Assembly (NCBI GenBank): GCA_046294815.1
Contig: JBKBOJ010000001.1
Span: forward strand, 74,809 to 138,808
DNA from: Pelomonas sp046294815
GTDB lineage: Bacteria > Pseudomonadota > Gammaproteobacteria > Burkholderiales > Burkholderiaceae_C
DNA length: 64,000 nt
Reading direction: 5' to 3'
Shown here: positions 1-9,400 of the stretch, piece after piece
How the letters are laid out: every line of letters begins with the position of its first letter
Position numbering within the stretch: position 1 is the first letter of the stretch
Notes under the pieces: model-generated
What the model was told of the DNA's origin: nothing
The model's input: the letters and a program-made list of their open reading frames with translations, nothing else
Database searches by the model: none
Translations under genes and position numbers: made by a program

Positions 1-37
1 CGGTGGCCAGCAGAGCGGCGCGCACGATGCTCTTCAT
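1..37 (-). CDS. N-terminus of an exported protein (cut by window edge)
   Basis: Twelve codons are visible, reading MKSIVRAALLAT. A positive start followed by a hydrophobic run is typical of a signal peptide. A good ribosome site (GGAGA, about 7 nt before the ATG) precedes it. The start lies 16 nt after the stop of the AGE-family gene on the same strand, so it is the third gene of that operon. An exported glycoside hydrolase such as an endo-mannanase would fit the locus, but nothing in the visible residues shows this. Confidence 0.6.
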   Translation of the reverse strand, partial: MKSIVRAALLAT

Positions 38-53
38 GTTGTCGTCTCCATCG

Positions 54-1262
54 TTATCTGGCGGGCGGCTGGACCCGCAGCGCGGCCAGCACGTCCTGGC
101 AGGCACCCATGGTGTGGTAGTCGGTCTTGCCGGCGGGGCTCTTCTCGTCGGTGAGCTTGCGGTTGTCGTTGCTGAGGATGCGGTACCAGGCGCCGTGCGT
201 GTGGTCGACGAAGTGCTGCCAGGCATAGGCCCAGATACGGTCGTACCACTGCCAGTAGGCGTCGTCGCCGGTGCGCACCGCGAGCCAGGCAGCGGCGGCC
301 AGGCTCTCGGCCTGGACCCAGAAGTACTTGTCGGCGTCGCAGACCGTGCCATCAGGTGCGAAGCCGTAGACCAGGCCGCCGTGCGTGGCGTCCCAGCCGC
401 GCTGCATCGCGGTGTCGAAGAAGTGGCGGGCGGTGGGCAGCAGCCAGCCGGGTGCGGCATCACCCAGGCGGCGCTCCAGCATCAGCAGCAGCTTGGCCCA
501 TTCGGTGAGGTGGCCGGTCTGGAAGCCCCAGGGGCGAAAAATGTTGGTCTTGTCGCCGCGGTTGTAGTCCCAGTCGGGCGTCCAGTCGGGCTTGTAGTGC
601 TCCCAGACCAGGCCGCCGGCGAGCTTGGCCTGGCGCTGCGCGATGGCGGTCGCCAACGTCAGCGCACGCTCCAGGTAGCGGGTCTCACCGCTGGCCGCAT
701 GGGCGGCGAGCATGGCCTCGCAGGCGTGCATGTTGGCGTTCTGGCCGCGGTAGGGGCTCAAGCGCCAGTCGGGCGTGGCCTCGTCGGCGTACAGGCCGTG
801 GGCGGGCTCCCAGAAGCGCTGCTCCATCAGCGCCCAGGTGGCGGCGATGCCTTCGCGCGCGCTGGGCACGCCGGCTTGCGCCGCATGGGCGTTGGCCAGC
901 AGCACAAAGGCCAGGCCATAACAGTGGTGGGTGCCGTCGGTGACACGCGCCCGGCCGTCATGCCAGTCCAGCACCCAGGCATAGCCCCCTTGCGGCTGGG
1001 CATGGGCCGTGTTGACGAAGGCCAACGCATGGGCCACGTCGGCGGTCGAGCCGCCGAACCAGCGCCAGGCCAGCGCATGGTTGAACACGAAGCGCGTGCT
1101 GCTGACGAGATGCCGGGTGCGGCGATCGTAGACCGTGCCGTCGTCCTTGAAGAACTGGAAGCAGCCGCCGCTCGCGTCCATCACGCGCGGCGCATAGAAG
1201 GCCAGCGTGTGGCGCATGTGGGCCCACAGCGCCTCGGGGCGGCGCATGTCTGGCATGTTCAT
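54..1262 (-). CDS. AGE-family sugar isomerase/2-epimerase (probable mannose isomerase)
   Basis: The 402-residue product has the length and repeated Trp/His-rich helical pattern of the N-acylglucosamine 2-epimerase superfamily, an (alpha/alpha)6 barrel. The early RHLVSSTRFVFNHA stretch is typical of the D-mannose isomerase/mannobiose-epimerase branch. No signal peptide is seen, so it should be cytoplasmic. The ATG overlaps the stop of the upstream esterase gene (ATGA), which fixes the start and implies translational coupling. With a beta-mannosidase and a fructokinase in the same locus, conversion of mannose to fructose is the most economical role. A cellobiose or mannobiose 2-epimerase cannot be excluded, but no GH130 phosphorylase is visible to use such a product. 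Confidence 0.85.
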   Translation of the reverse strand: MNMPDMRRPEALWAHMRHTLAFYAPRVMDASGGCFQFFKDDGTVYDRRTRHLVSSTRFVFNHALAWRWFGGSTADVAHALAFVNTAHAQPQGGYAWVLDWHDGRARVTDGTHHCYGLAFVLLANAHAAQAGVPSAREGIAATWALMEQRFWEPAHGLYADEATPDWRLSPYRGQNANMHACEAMLAAHAASGETRYLERALTLATAIAQRQAKLAGGLVWEHYKPDWTPDWDYNRGDKTNIFRPWGFQTGHLTEWAKLLLMLERRLGDAAPGWLLPTARHFFDTAMQRGWDATHGGLVYGFAPDGTVCDADKYFWVQAESLAAAAWLAVRTGDDAYWQWYDRIWAYAWQHFVDHTHGAWYRILSNDNRKLTDEKSPAGKTDYHTMGACQDVLAALRVQPPAR

Positions 1263-3427
1263 GGCAGTACCTCGGTTTGCAGGAAGGCGGTCAGCTCGTC
1301 GGCCATTTGCGCATGCACGTCGATGCGCGGATGCGCCCAGGCGAAGGCCCGGAAGCGGTAGCTCCACACCCGCTCATCGCCCTCGGCGCGCAGCGTCTGC
1401 AGCGCCTGCTGCACGGCGTGCGGGATGGCGGGCTGCTCTTGCGGCGCGGACATGCCGCCCATCAGCAGCACGATCTTGGCGTGCGGGTAGCGGCCGCGCA
1501 GCTGGCGCACGAAGGCCAGGTAGCGCGCGCCGAAGTCCCGCGCGATGGACTGGCCCTTGGACGCCGGATAGCCGTGGTCGTTCTGGCCCAGGTTCAGCAG
1601 CACCACGTCGGGCGCGGGCGATTCGGGCGGTGCGGGGGGCGCGTCCTTGCGCGGCGCGACGCGGTCCCAGACCTCGGGCATCAACAGGTCGTGCCAGGTG
1701 GCCGTGATGCCGATGCCGCTGACGGCAATGCCGAGGTAGTCCGCCCCCAGCCGCGTGGCCGTCACGGCGCTGTAGGCGCGGGTGCCGTCGTGGAAGTAGA
1801 GGTCGTCGTACTGGTCGGCGCCCTCGTCGCCGTTGCAGGCGCCGGCGGTGATGGAGTCGCCGAAGAAGGCCAGGCGCAGCGGGCGTGCGGGCGGCGGGGC
1901 CAGCAGCCGGCCGCCGTCGGCCAGGCGCAGGCCCAGCAGGCTGACCTCGGCCATGGAACCCTCCGTGCGCTTGACCAGCCGCAGCGTGTGCTCGCCATCA
2001 TCGAGCGGCTCGCGCAAGCGCCAGGTGCTGGCGCCGTTGCCCGGCACGGCCAGCGGCAGCACGCGGCCGTCGATCTCGACGCTGAAGTGGCTGGTGCCCC
2101 AATGCGTGGACGAAAAGGCCAGGCTCAGCGTGCGGCCGCTGAAGCGGGCGCGCAGTTCGCTGCCGCTCCAGGCCAGCAGCTTGCTGCCCGGCAGCGGGCC
2201 GGCGCCGATGCGGCCCACCCAGAGCAGCTGCGGCGCGTCGGCCGGGATCAAGCCCGGGGGGCTGTCGTGCGCTTCGCGCTCGAAGGCACTGCTGCGCAGT
2301 GCGGCGGGATACATGCCGGCGGACATCACCGCCAGCAGGCCGGCCGGCCGGCCGCTGCCGGCCCAGGCGTCGCGCTTCATGCGCAGCTGCAGCAGGTGGG
2401 CGGTGGGCTCGAGCTTGCGGCCCACCACGGCGTAGCGCCAGCCCAGGTATCCACGGCGCTCTGGCACATGGCCTTGCAGCGTGATCCAGGGGCCGTCGTC
2501 GACGCGGGCCTCCAGGTTGCGGTAGTGCTCGCTCTCGGCGTGGAAGACGGCGATCTCGCTGCCCCAGACCAGGAAGCGCGCCTCGGCGTCATCGGTCGTG
2601 GCGACCCAGCCGGGCTGCTGGCCGGGCCACTCCGGGTGCACCTCGCCACCGCGTGCGAAGCCGCGGCTCTGGTAGGGCTTGAGCGCGTCATTCATCAGCA
2701 GCCGCGTGAACTCATGCGCGCGGCCGTGCAGCGGCGCGGGCAAGGGCGTCGTGCTCGCGGGGCTGTTGGCAGCGGCGCGCAGCGTTTCGAGCAAGGCCTG
2801 CGCGATGCGTTGGTGGCCCAGACCGTTGGGATGCACCGGTTCGTCGTACAGCGCTGCCCAGCGGTCGGTGCCGGCGGCAACGCGCGCCTGCATCCAGGCG
2901 CCGAAGTCCAGCGCCGTCAGGCCGTAGTGGCGCGCCAGCCGCAGTTGCAAGTCGGTCGCGTCGCGCGCTTGGTTGCCTTGTTGCGTGAGGCTCAGCACGA
3001 CGACGGCCGGCGGCTTGGCCGCCGTCAGCAGCCGGCGCAACAGGGCTTCGTAGCTGCTGCCGCGGACGACCGGATCCAGCCACTGGTCGTTGACGCCGAA
3101 CTCGACGACGACCAGGTCGGGCGCGGCGTCCAGGACCTGGGCCTGCAGCCGGTGCACGGCGGTGGCCGAGTCGGTGCCGCTGAGGCCGGCGTTGACCAGC
3201 TTGACGCGCGGCCCCAGTGCCTGGGCCAGCCGGGCGGCCCAGCCTTGCTCGCGCGGCGGCTGCGCCGCGTAGCCGGTCGTGATGGAGCCGCCCAGGGTGG
3301 CCAGCGTGATGGGTTCTCCGGCGTCCAGCTTCTTCATGACGGCCTGCAGGCGCGCGTCCGCGGCGTGCGCCGTGGCGGCCAGGGTCAGGGTTGCGGCCAA
3401 GGCCAGTCCTTTCATCCAGTGCCTCAT
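1259..3427 (-). CDS. Two-module exported carbohydrate esterase (SGNH + CE2-like)
   Basis: The 722-residue protein begins with a signal peptide (cut near residue 22, AHA-A). An SGNH module follows at about 40-215, with GGSIT (Ser48), GVND (Asn113) and DEPVHPN (Asp195/His199). Residues 235-390 look like a beta-rich domain. The C-terminal half resembles carbohydrate esterase family 2: a jelly-roll (about 400-505), then a second SGNH domain with GDSIT (Ser525), LGQND (Asn616) and DVH (His705). CE2 enzymes deacetylate xylan and glucomannan. Here it probably removes acetyl groups from mannan. It heads the minus-strand operon. An internal ATG at 3415 with a GAGG site is an alternative start. Confidence 0.82.
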   Translation of the reverse strand: MRHWMKGLALAATLTLAATAHAADARLQAVMKKLDAGEPITLATLGGSITTGYAAQPPREQGWAARLAQALGPRVKLVNAGLSGTDSATAVHRLQAQVLDAAPDLVVVEFGVNDQWLDPVVRGSSYEALLRRLLTAAKPPAVVVLSLTQQGNQARDATDLQLRLARHYGLTALDFGAWMQARVAAGTDRWAALYDEPVHPNGLGHQRIAQALLETLRAAANSPASTTPLPAPLHGRAHEFTRLLMNDALKPYQSRGFARGGEVHPEWPGQQPGWVATTDDAEARFLVWGSEIAVFHAESEHYRNLEARVDDGPWITLQGHVPERRGYLGWRYAVVGRKLEPTAHLLQLRMKRDAWAGSGRPAGLLAVMSAGMYPAALRSSAFEREAHDSPPGLIPADAPQLLWVGRIGAGPLPGSKLLAWSGSELRARFSGRTLSLAFSSTHWGTSHFSVEIDGRVLPLAVPGNGASTWRLREPLDDGEHTLRLVKRTEGSMAEVSLLGLRLADGGRLLAPPPARPLRLAFFGDSITAGACNGDEGADQYDDLYFHDGTRAYSAVTATRLGADYLGIAVSGIGITATWHDLLMPEVWDRVAPRKDAPPAPPESPAPDVVLLNLGQNDHGYPASKGQSIARDFGARYLAFVRQLRGRYPHAKIVLLMGGMSAPQEQPAIPHAVQQALQTLRAEGDERVWSYRFRAFAWAHPRIDVHAQMADELTAFLQTEVLP

Positions 3428-3544
3428 GCGGTGACAGCCCTTCGTTCGATCAATTTCCGGCCCTGGCGGCGCGTGGTCGCCTGGGGTCTTCCCGCGGGGT
3501 GCGATACAGCACCGGCTGGCGCACCTGCTCTGATCGCAGCCCGG

Positions 3545-3590
3545 CGCAAATGTTTACTAAACGACAAATATTATGCGGTGAACATTTGCG
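3545..3590. promoter_or_regulatory. Inverted-repeat operator region between esterase and mannosidase genes
   Basis: A perfect 10-bp inverted repeat, cgcaaatgtt (3545-3554) and aacatttgcg (3581-3590), extends to 12 of 13 matching positions. The core tgtttactaaac lies at 3551-3562. The right part (acaaatatt, 5 nt, gtgaacatttgcg; 3564-3590) reappears upstream of the fructokinase. The site lies about 120 nt upstream of the esterase start and over 200 nt upstream of the mannosidase start, within a 388-nt divergent intergenic region. A partial tgttta half-site at 3679 follows. It is a likely operator for the local LacI-type regulator. Confidence 0.6.
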
Positions 3591-3815
3591 GCGTCGCCGC
3601 TGCTAATGGGTGCAAAACATCGGGAAATTCCCGGAGTGCAGCACATGACCGAGAGAAACAGAATGCGCAACAAATTACTGTTTAGTTTTGCCTGCAGCGG
3701 GGCTGGAGACGGCCCTGCGGCGCCTTGCGGCGTGGGTGAGAGGCGGTGCTTGCGCCGTGTTTCCTGTTGCCGCAGGCCTTCAACGCCCAATTCCCACGTG
3801 AGCCCTGAACGACTG

Positions 3816-6302
3816 ATGGATCTGCATGACGGCTGGTTGCTGGCCGAGGCGCCCCAAGGCCTGGATGGCGCGGCACTGACAGCGTTGTCAGCCGACGCCT
3901 GGCTGCCGGCCCGCGTGCCCGGCACGGCGCATGGCGCGCTGCTGGCCGCAGGCCGCATCCCCGACCCGTTTTACGGCCGCAACGAGGCGGACGTGGCCTG
4001 GGTGGCCGAGCGCCGCTGGGTTTGGCGGCTGGACTTCGAGGCCGGTGAACTGGCCGAACGGGAGGAACTGGTCTTCGAGGGCCTGGACACCTATTGCACC
4101 GTCTGGCTCAACGGCCAGCGGCTGTTGAGCTCGGACAACATGTTCGTGCCGCGGCGGGTGGATGTGCGTGATCGTCTGCGGCCCGGCCGCAACGAGTTGC
4201 TGCTGTGCTTCGAGCCCGCGCTGGCCAGCGCCCGCGCCGCGGAGGCCCAGCACGGCAAGCGCGCGCTATGGAATGGCGACAGCGCCCGGCTGCATGCGCG
4301 CAAGGCCCAGTACCACTTCGGCTGGGACTGGGGCCCCGAGCTCATCGTCTGCGGCCCCTGGCGACCGGTACGGCGCTTCAGCGGCAGCGCCCGCATCGAC
4401 GAACTGCAGGTGCGCAGCGACGTGGATGTCGCCCGCCGCTGCGCGACGCTGCAGGTCGCGGCCCGGCCCGTGGGCGCGCGGGCCGGCCAGCGGCTGGTGT
4501 TCGAGCTGCTGGACCCCGAGGGGCGCTGCGTGGCGATGCAAAGCACGGCAGCCGAGGCGCCGCACGCGGTGCTGACGCTGGATGACGCCCGGCTGTGGTG
4601 GCCGCGCGGTCTGGGTGGGCAGCCGCTGTACACGCTGATCGCAAGGCTGCAGGACGGCGAGCGCCTGCTGGCCCAGGACCGTCGCCGCATCGGCCTGCGC
4701 ACGCTGCGGCTGGTGCAGGCGCCGGTGCAGGGGGAGGCGGGCAGCAGCTTCCATTTCGAGGTCAACGGCCAGGACTTCTTTGCCGGCGGCGCCAACTGGA
4801 TTCCGGACGACAGCCTGCTGGAGCGCATCACGCCGGCCCGCTACCGTGAGCGCGTGGCGCAGGCTGCCGGCGCGAACATGAACATGTTGCGCGTCTGGGG
4901 TGGCGGCATCTATGAGCACGAGGCCTTCTACGAGGCCTGCGACGAGCTGGGGCTGCTGGTCTGGCAGGACTTCATGTTTGCCTGCGGCATTTACCCTGCC
5001 CACGAGGCCTTTCAGGCCAGCGTGCGCGCCGAGGCCGAGGCCCAGGTCAGGCGGCTGCGCCACCACGCTTGTCTGGCACTCTGGTGCGGCAACAACGAGG
5101 ACTACATGCTGGCCGAGTCCGTCGGGCTGGCCGGCCCCGGCGTGGCGGCCGAGCGCTTTGAGGCGCGCGCTCTCTACGAAGGGCTGTTGCCCGAAGTCTG
5201 CGCCGCGCTGGACCCGGGCCGCCCCTACTGGCCGGGCAGCCCCTTCACGCCAGGGGACGGCGCCAAGTCGTCAGACCCGACGGTGGGCGACCGCCACAGC
5301 TGGGAGGTCTGGCACCAGCAGATGCTGCCCTACCAGCGCTATGGCGAGGTGCAGGCGCGCTTCGTCAGCGAGTTCGGCATGCAGTCGCACCCCAGCCTGG
5401 CGCTGCTGGAGTCCGTGCTGCCGCCCGATGAGCGCTTCCCCGGCAGCCGCACGCTGCAATGGCACAACAAGGCCGGCTCGCCCGCCGGCCCGGACGGGCA
5501 CCGGCGCCTGGCCGTCTACCTGGCCGACAACCTGCGCGTGGGGCCCGCGCTGGCCGACCATGTCTATGCCACGCAGTTTGTGCAGGCCGAGGCCATGCGC
5601 GTGGCCTACCAGGATTTCCGTCGCCGCTGGCAGCGCCCCGGGGCAAGGGCGGTGGGCGGCGCGCTGGTCTGGCAGCTCAACGACTGCTGGCCGGTCACGA
5701 GCTGGTCGCTGATCGACTCGGCCGGCGTCGCGAAGCCGGCCTGGCATGCGGTGCGCCGTGCGCTTGCCGTCGTGGCGGTGGCCGTGCGGCTGGAGGCGGG
5801 GCAAGCGCGGCTGGCGCTCATGAACGGCGGCACGTCGGCGCGCGAGTTGCGGCTGGCGCTGCGCGTGTTCGCCATGGACGGTCGGCTGCTTGCCGAGGCC
5901 CACCGCGCGGCGTGCGTCGACGCGGCGAGCAACTGGGAGGCGACGCAGGCGCTGCCGGCGCTGGACGAGCCGGTCGTTGCCGAGCTGCTGGCGCTGGACG
6001 CATCGGACGGCCAGGAGCTGGCGCGCGACTGTGCCTGGACCGAGCCGTTCCGGTTCTACCGGCTGGGCGAGGCCCGGCTGACGGCGGTCGCCGACGCGCA
6101 GGCCCTGCTCATCTCGGCCGACCGTCCGGTCAAGGGGCTGTGGCTGCAGGCCGACGGCGTGCGCTTCGACGACAACTTCATCGACCTCGTGCCCGGCGCG
6201 CCCCGGCGCGTGACGTTCACCGGGCCGCTGCCTGAGGCGCTGCTGGCCGTCGCACTGGACCGCGACGCCAGCTGGTTGCCCTGGCGCGGCCGCGCAGGGT
6301 GA
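3816..6302 (+). CDS. GH2-family exo-beta-mannosidase
   Basis: The 828-residue product aligns by eye with GH2 beta-mannosidases: an N-terminal sugar-binding jelly-roll, immunoglobulin-like middle domain, then a TIM barrel. The acid/base Glu428 lies in WCGNNE and the nucleophile Glu519 in SEFGMQS. The GDRHSWEVWH stretch is characteristic of beta-mannosidases. No signal peptide is visible from this start, so it probably cleaves mannose from imported oligosaccharides. The frame stays open upstream to 3606, but the translated leader looks non-coding. A GTG at 3798, adding MSPERL, is an alternative start. Neither start has a clear ribosome site. Confidence 0.88.
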   Translation: MDLHDGWLLAEAPQGLDGAALTALSADAWLPARVPGTAHGALLAAGRIPDPFYGRNEADVAWVAERRWVWRLDFEAGELAEREELVFEGLDTYCTVWLNGQRLLSSDNMFVPRRVDVRDRLRPGRNELLLCFEPALASARAAEAQHGKRALWNGDSARLHARKAQYHFGWDWGPELIVCGPWRPVRRFSGSARIDELQVRSDVDVARRCATLQVAARPVGARAGQRLVFELLDPEGRCVAMQSTAAEAPHAVLTLDDARLWWPRGLGGQPLYTLIARLQDGERLLAQDRRRIGLRTLRLVQAPVQGEAGSSFHFEVNGQDFFAGGANWIPDDSLLERITPARYRERVAQAAGANMNMLRVWGGGIYEHEAFYEACDELGLLVWQDFMFACGIYPAHEAFQASVRAEAEAQVRRLRHHACLALWCGNNEDYMLAESVGLAGPGVAAERFEARALYEGLLPEVCAALDPGRPYWPGSPFTPGDGAKSSDPTVGDRHSWEVWHQQMLPYQRYGEVQARFVSEFGMQSHPSLALLESVLPPDERFPGSRTLQWHNKAGSPAGPDGHRRLAVYLADNLRVGPALADHVYATQFVQAEAMRVAYQDFRRRWQRPGARAVGGALVWQLNDCWPVTSWSLIDSAGVAKPAWHAVRRALAVVAVAVRLEAGQARLALMNGGTSARELRLALRVFAMDGRLLAEAHRAACVDAASNWEATQALPALDEPVVAELLALDASDGQELARDCAWTEPFRFYRLGEARLTAVADAQALLISADRPVKGLWLQADGVRFDDNFIDLVPGAPRRVTFTGPLPEALLAVALDRDASWLPWRGRAG

Positions 6303-6362
6303 GTGCCGTGGCCATGCGGATATCCCCTGTCGTTGTTAGCCCCAATGTTATGAATATGTTTT

Positions 6363-6382
6363 ATTGTTAACGTTATCAACAT
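6363..6382. promoter_or_regulatory. Imperfect palindrome upstream of the TonB-dependent receptor
   Basis: The stretch attgttaacgttatcaacat is centred on AACGTT, with about 7 of 9 positions matched on each side. This is a common style of LacI-family operator, but its even CG centre differs from the odd-centred TGTTTACTAAA sites elsewhere in the locus. It lies about 80 nt upstream of the receptor start in an AT-rich patch. It may bind a second regulator or be part of the promoter. Confidence 0.4.
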
Positions 6383-6458
6383 GCGGTTGCGACCGTCGCG
6401 CGCAGCCACCGCATGAGGTCCCCAAGGGCCCGTATTCCCACCAACGAGGAGCACAAGG

Positions 6459-9400
6459 ATGAGACATTTCAGACGGACAACCTTGTCATTGGCGGCGGCC
6501 CAGGCCTTGATGGCCATGGCTTTGCCGGCCGTGGCGCAGAGCACGGAGGCGCCCGCGAAATCGCAGCAGCTGGAAACCGTGATCGTCTCGGGCCAGCGGG
6601 CCGCGTTGCAGTCGGCGCAGAGGATCAAGCAGAACGCCGACGAAATCGTCGACTCCGTCGTGGCGGACGACATCGGCAAGCTGCCGGACCGTTCCGTGTC
6701 GGAGGTGCTGCAGCGCATTGTTGGCGTGACCATGGACCGCGTGATGGCGCGGGGCGACCCGATGCGTTTCTCGGTCGAGGGCTCGGGGGTCATCATCCGC
6801 GGCCTCACCTATGTGTCTTCGCAGCTCAACGGCCGTGAAAGCTTCTCCGCCAATGGCGGCCGGGGCCTGAGCTTCGAGGACGTGCCGCCCGAGTTGATGG
6901 CCGGCGTGGACGTCTACAAGAACCCCTCGGCCGAGCAGATCGAAGGCGCCATCGGCGGCCTCGTGAACCTGCGCACGGCGCTGCCCTTTGACTACAACGG
7001 CTTCAAGGCCGGCCTGGGCGTGTCGGTCACGAGGAACGTGCTGCGCGAGAACCAGAAGCCGACCTTCTCGGGTCTGCTGGCCAACACCTGGAACACCGAC
7101 ATCGGCAAGGTCGGCCTGTTGATCCATGCGGCGAACTCCAAGAGCTCGACGCGCACCGATGGCATCGCGGTCGACCCGTACTTCCGTGAAGTCACGCGCT
7201 GGAACCGGCAGGACGACACCTACAACGCCTACTACCGGCCCACCGCTGAAAACCACTGGTTCCCCAAGGCGGTGGGCTGGCAGACGCTGGCCTTTGACCG
7301 TTCGCGCCAGGGCACCTATGTGGCGGCGCAGTGGAGAAAGGACACGCTGGAGGCGTCGGCGACCTATTTCCGCTCCAAGTACGACTTCTACTGGGACGAG
7401 AGCTCGATCGCCAGCCAGGCAGATCCGTACTCGTCTCTCGTCTCGAATGCCACCTGGGGCAGCAATGGCGCGCTGCTGCGCGGCACGCTCACCGACCCGC
7501 AGAAGGGGGGCATTCCCTTCAATGCCAACACGCGCTTCTCGAAGAGCGGTTCGGACACGAAGGAGTCGACCTTCAACCTGGTCTGGACGCCGAGCCCACG
7601 CTGGCGCATCGCCAACGACTTCCAGTTCATCGAGTCCCACACCGGCACCTTCGACTCGACCGTGGCGACCGGCATCAACATGCCCAAGGAAACCCTGGAC
7701 TTGACCGGCAGCATGCCGCGCCTGGTCTTGGATGACGCGGACAAGGCTTACCTGGCCGACCCGTCCAAGTACTACTGGGCCTACACGATGGAGAGGCAGT
7801 CGCAGAGCAAGGGCAAGCAAAAGGCTTGGAAGGGCGACGTCAAGTACACCTTTGACCATCCGGTGCTCTACGACGCGCGCTTCGGCCTGCGCTTCACCGA
7901 CCGTGACGTGAGCAACAAGGTGCCCCGCTGGTACAACTGGCAGGCGGTGTCGCAGACTTGGCAATCCGCCGAGTTCGACCCGGGCGCCATTGGCCAGAGC
8001 TGGGACTGGCACCCGATCAAGAGCCTGGCCTATCTGTCGCGCTTCGGCGGTGAAACCCAGGTCAAGCCGTTCAACAACTTCATGAACGGCAAGAACAGCG
8101 TTGCGTCGCTGGTGCTGCCGAAGATGTCGGTGGCGGCGAACTACCCCGACTCCTACGCGCTGCTGCACAGCTACTACACCCAGCTGTGCGAGGAGTACAA
8201 GGCCGAGAAGATCTCCAAGGGGGGGAGCCCTGGCAACAGCTGCGCCCCGGCATTCACCCCGCCCGTGCCCGGTGCGGTCTCGCCGCGCGACAACGAGCAG
8301 CATGAAACCACCAAGACCGCATATGCGCAGCTGCGCTTCGGGTTCGACGAATGGAACGTGCCGGTCGACGGCAACGTCGGTCTGCGTGTCGTCAACACCA
8401 AGTACGACTCGGCGGGCTACCAATCGCTGAACTATCGGGCGACCGATCCGGTGACCGGCCCCTTGATCGGCGGTCCGATTCCGGTGTTCACCAGCTCCCT
8501 CAAGCCCATCGAGGTCAGCAACAGCTACACCGATGTGCTGCCCAGCCTGAACCTGCGCTGGAAACTGAACGACAAGATGCAGATGCGCTTCGCTTTTGCG
8601 AAGGCGATCGCGCGTCCCGACATCAGCGCCCTGCAGCCCAACCTGATCCTGGATGCGGGCAACGCCACCGTGCGGACCATCGTGGACAGGACGGGCGAGT
8701 CGGAGGTGCGGACGAACTACGTGGACGATCTGCGCAACCGTGGCCAGGCTCTGGGCAACCCGGTGTTGAAGCCCGTCAAGTCCGATCAGTTCGACGTGTC
8801 GGCCGAGTGGTACCTCGACAAGGCAAGCTCGGTCACGCTGGCGGCGTTCAACAAGCAGCTCAAGGACGTGATCGTCAACGAGGTGGGCATCCTGACGGTG
8901 CCGGACAACACGGGCAGGTTGTACGAGTTTGCGTACTCGACGCAGGTCAACGGTGCCAAGGGTTGGGCACGTGGCGTGGAGCTTGCCGCGCAGCACTATT
9001 TCAACGGGCTGCCGGGCTTGCTCGCCGGCCTGGGGGTGCAGGCCAACGTGACCTATGTGGACAGCAAACAGAAGCGCTACAACGCGGTCGGCAATGCGTG
9101 GTGCAGCAGCGCCGACGACGGCCGGAACCTGAACCTGTTCGTCAACGGTTGCGACACCAACGGCCAGTCCTACGGTGACCACCCGCTGCCCAATCTGTCG
9201 CGCAAGGCGTTCAACCTGGCCATCCTGTATGACCACGGCCCGATCTCGGCGCGCGTGGCCTATTCATGGCGTGGCAAATACCTGAACGGCGTCGCGTTCC
9301 CGGACAACACCGGCCCGAACCAGACCAACGGCCTGAATGCCAATCCGGACAGCCCACAGTACGGACGCAACAACATGCCGCTCGGCCTGCCGATCTGGAC

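Noticed and set aside
3606..3815. Longer N-terminus for the GH2 mannosidase
   Set aside because: The frame is open from 3606, but the leader translation is rich in Cys and Arg, lacks family likeness and overlaps the promoter region. The family N-terminus begins near 3798-3816.
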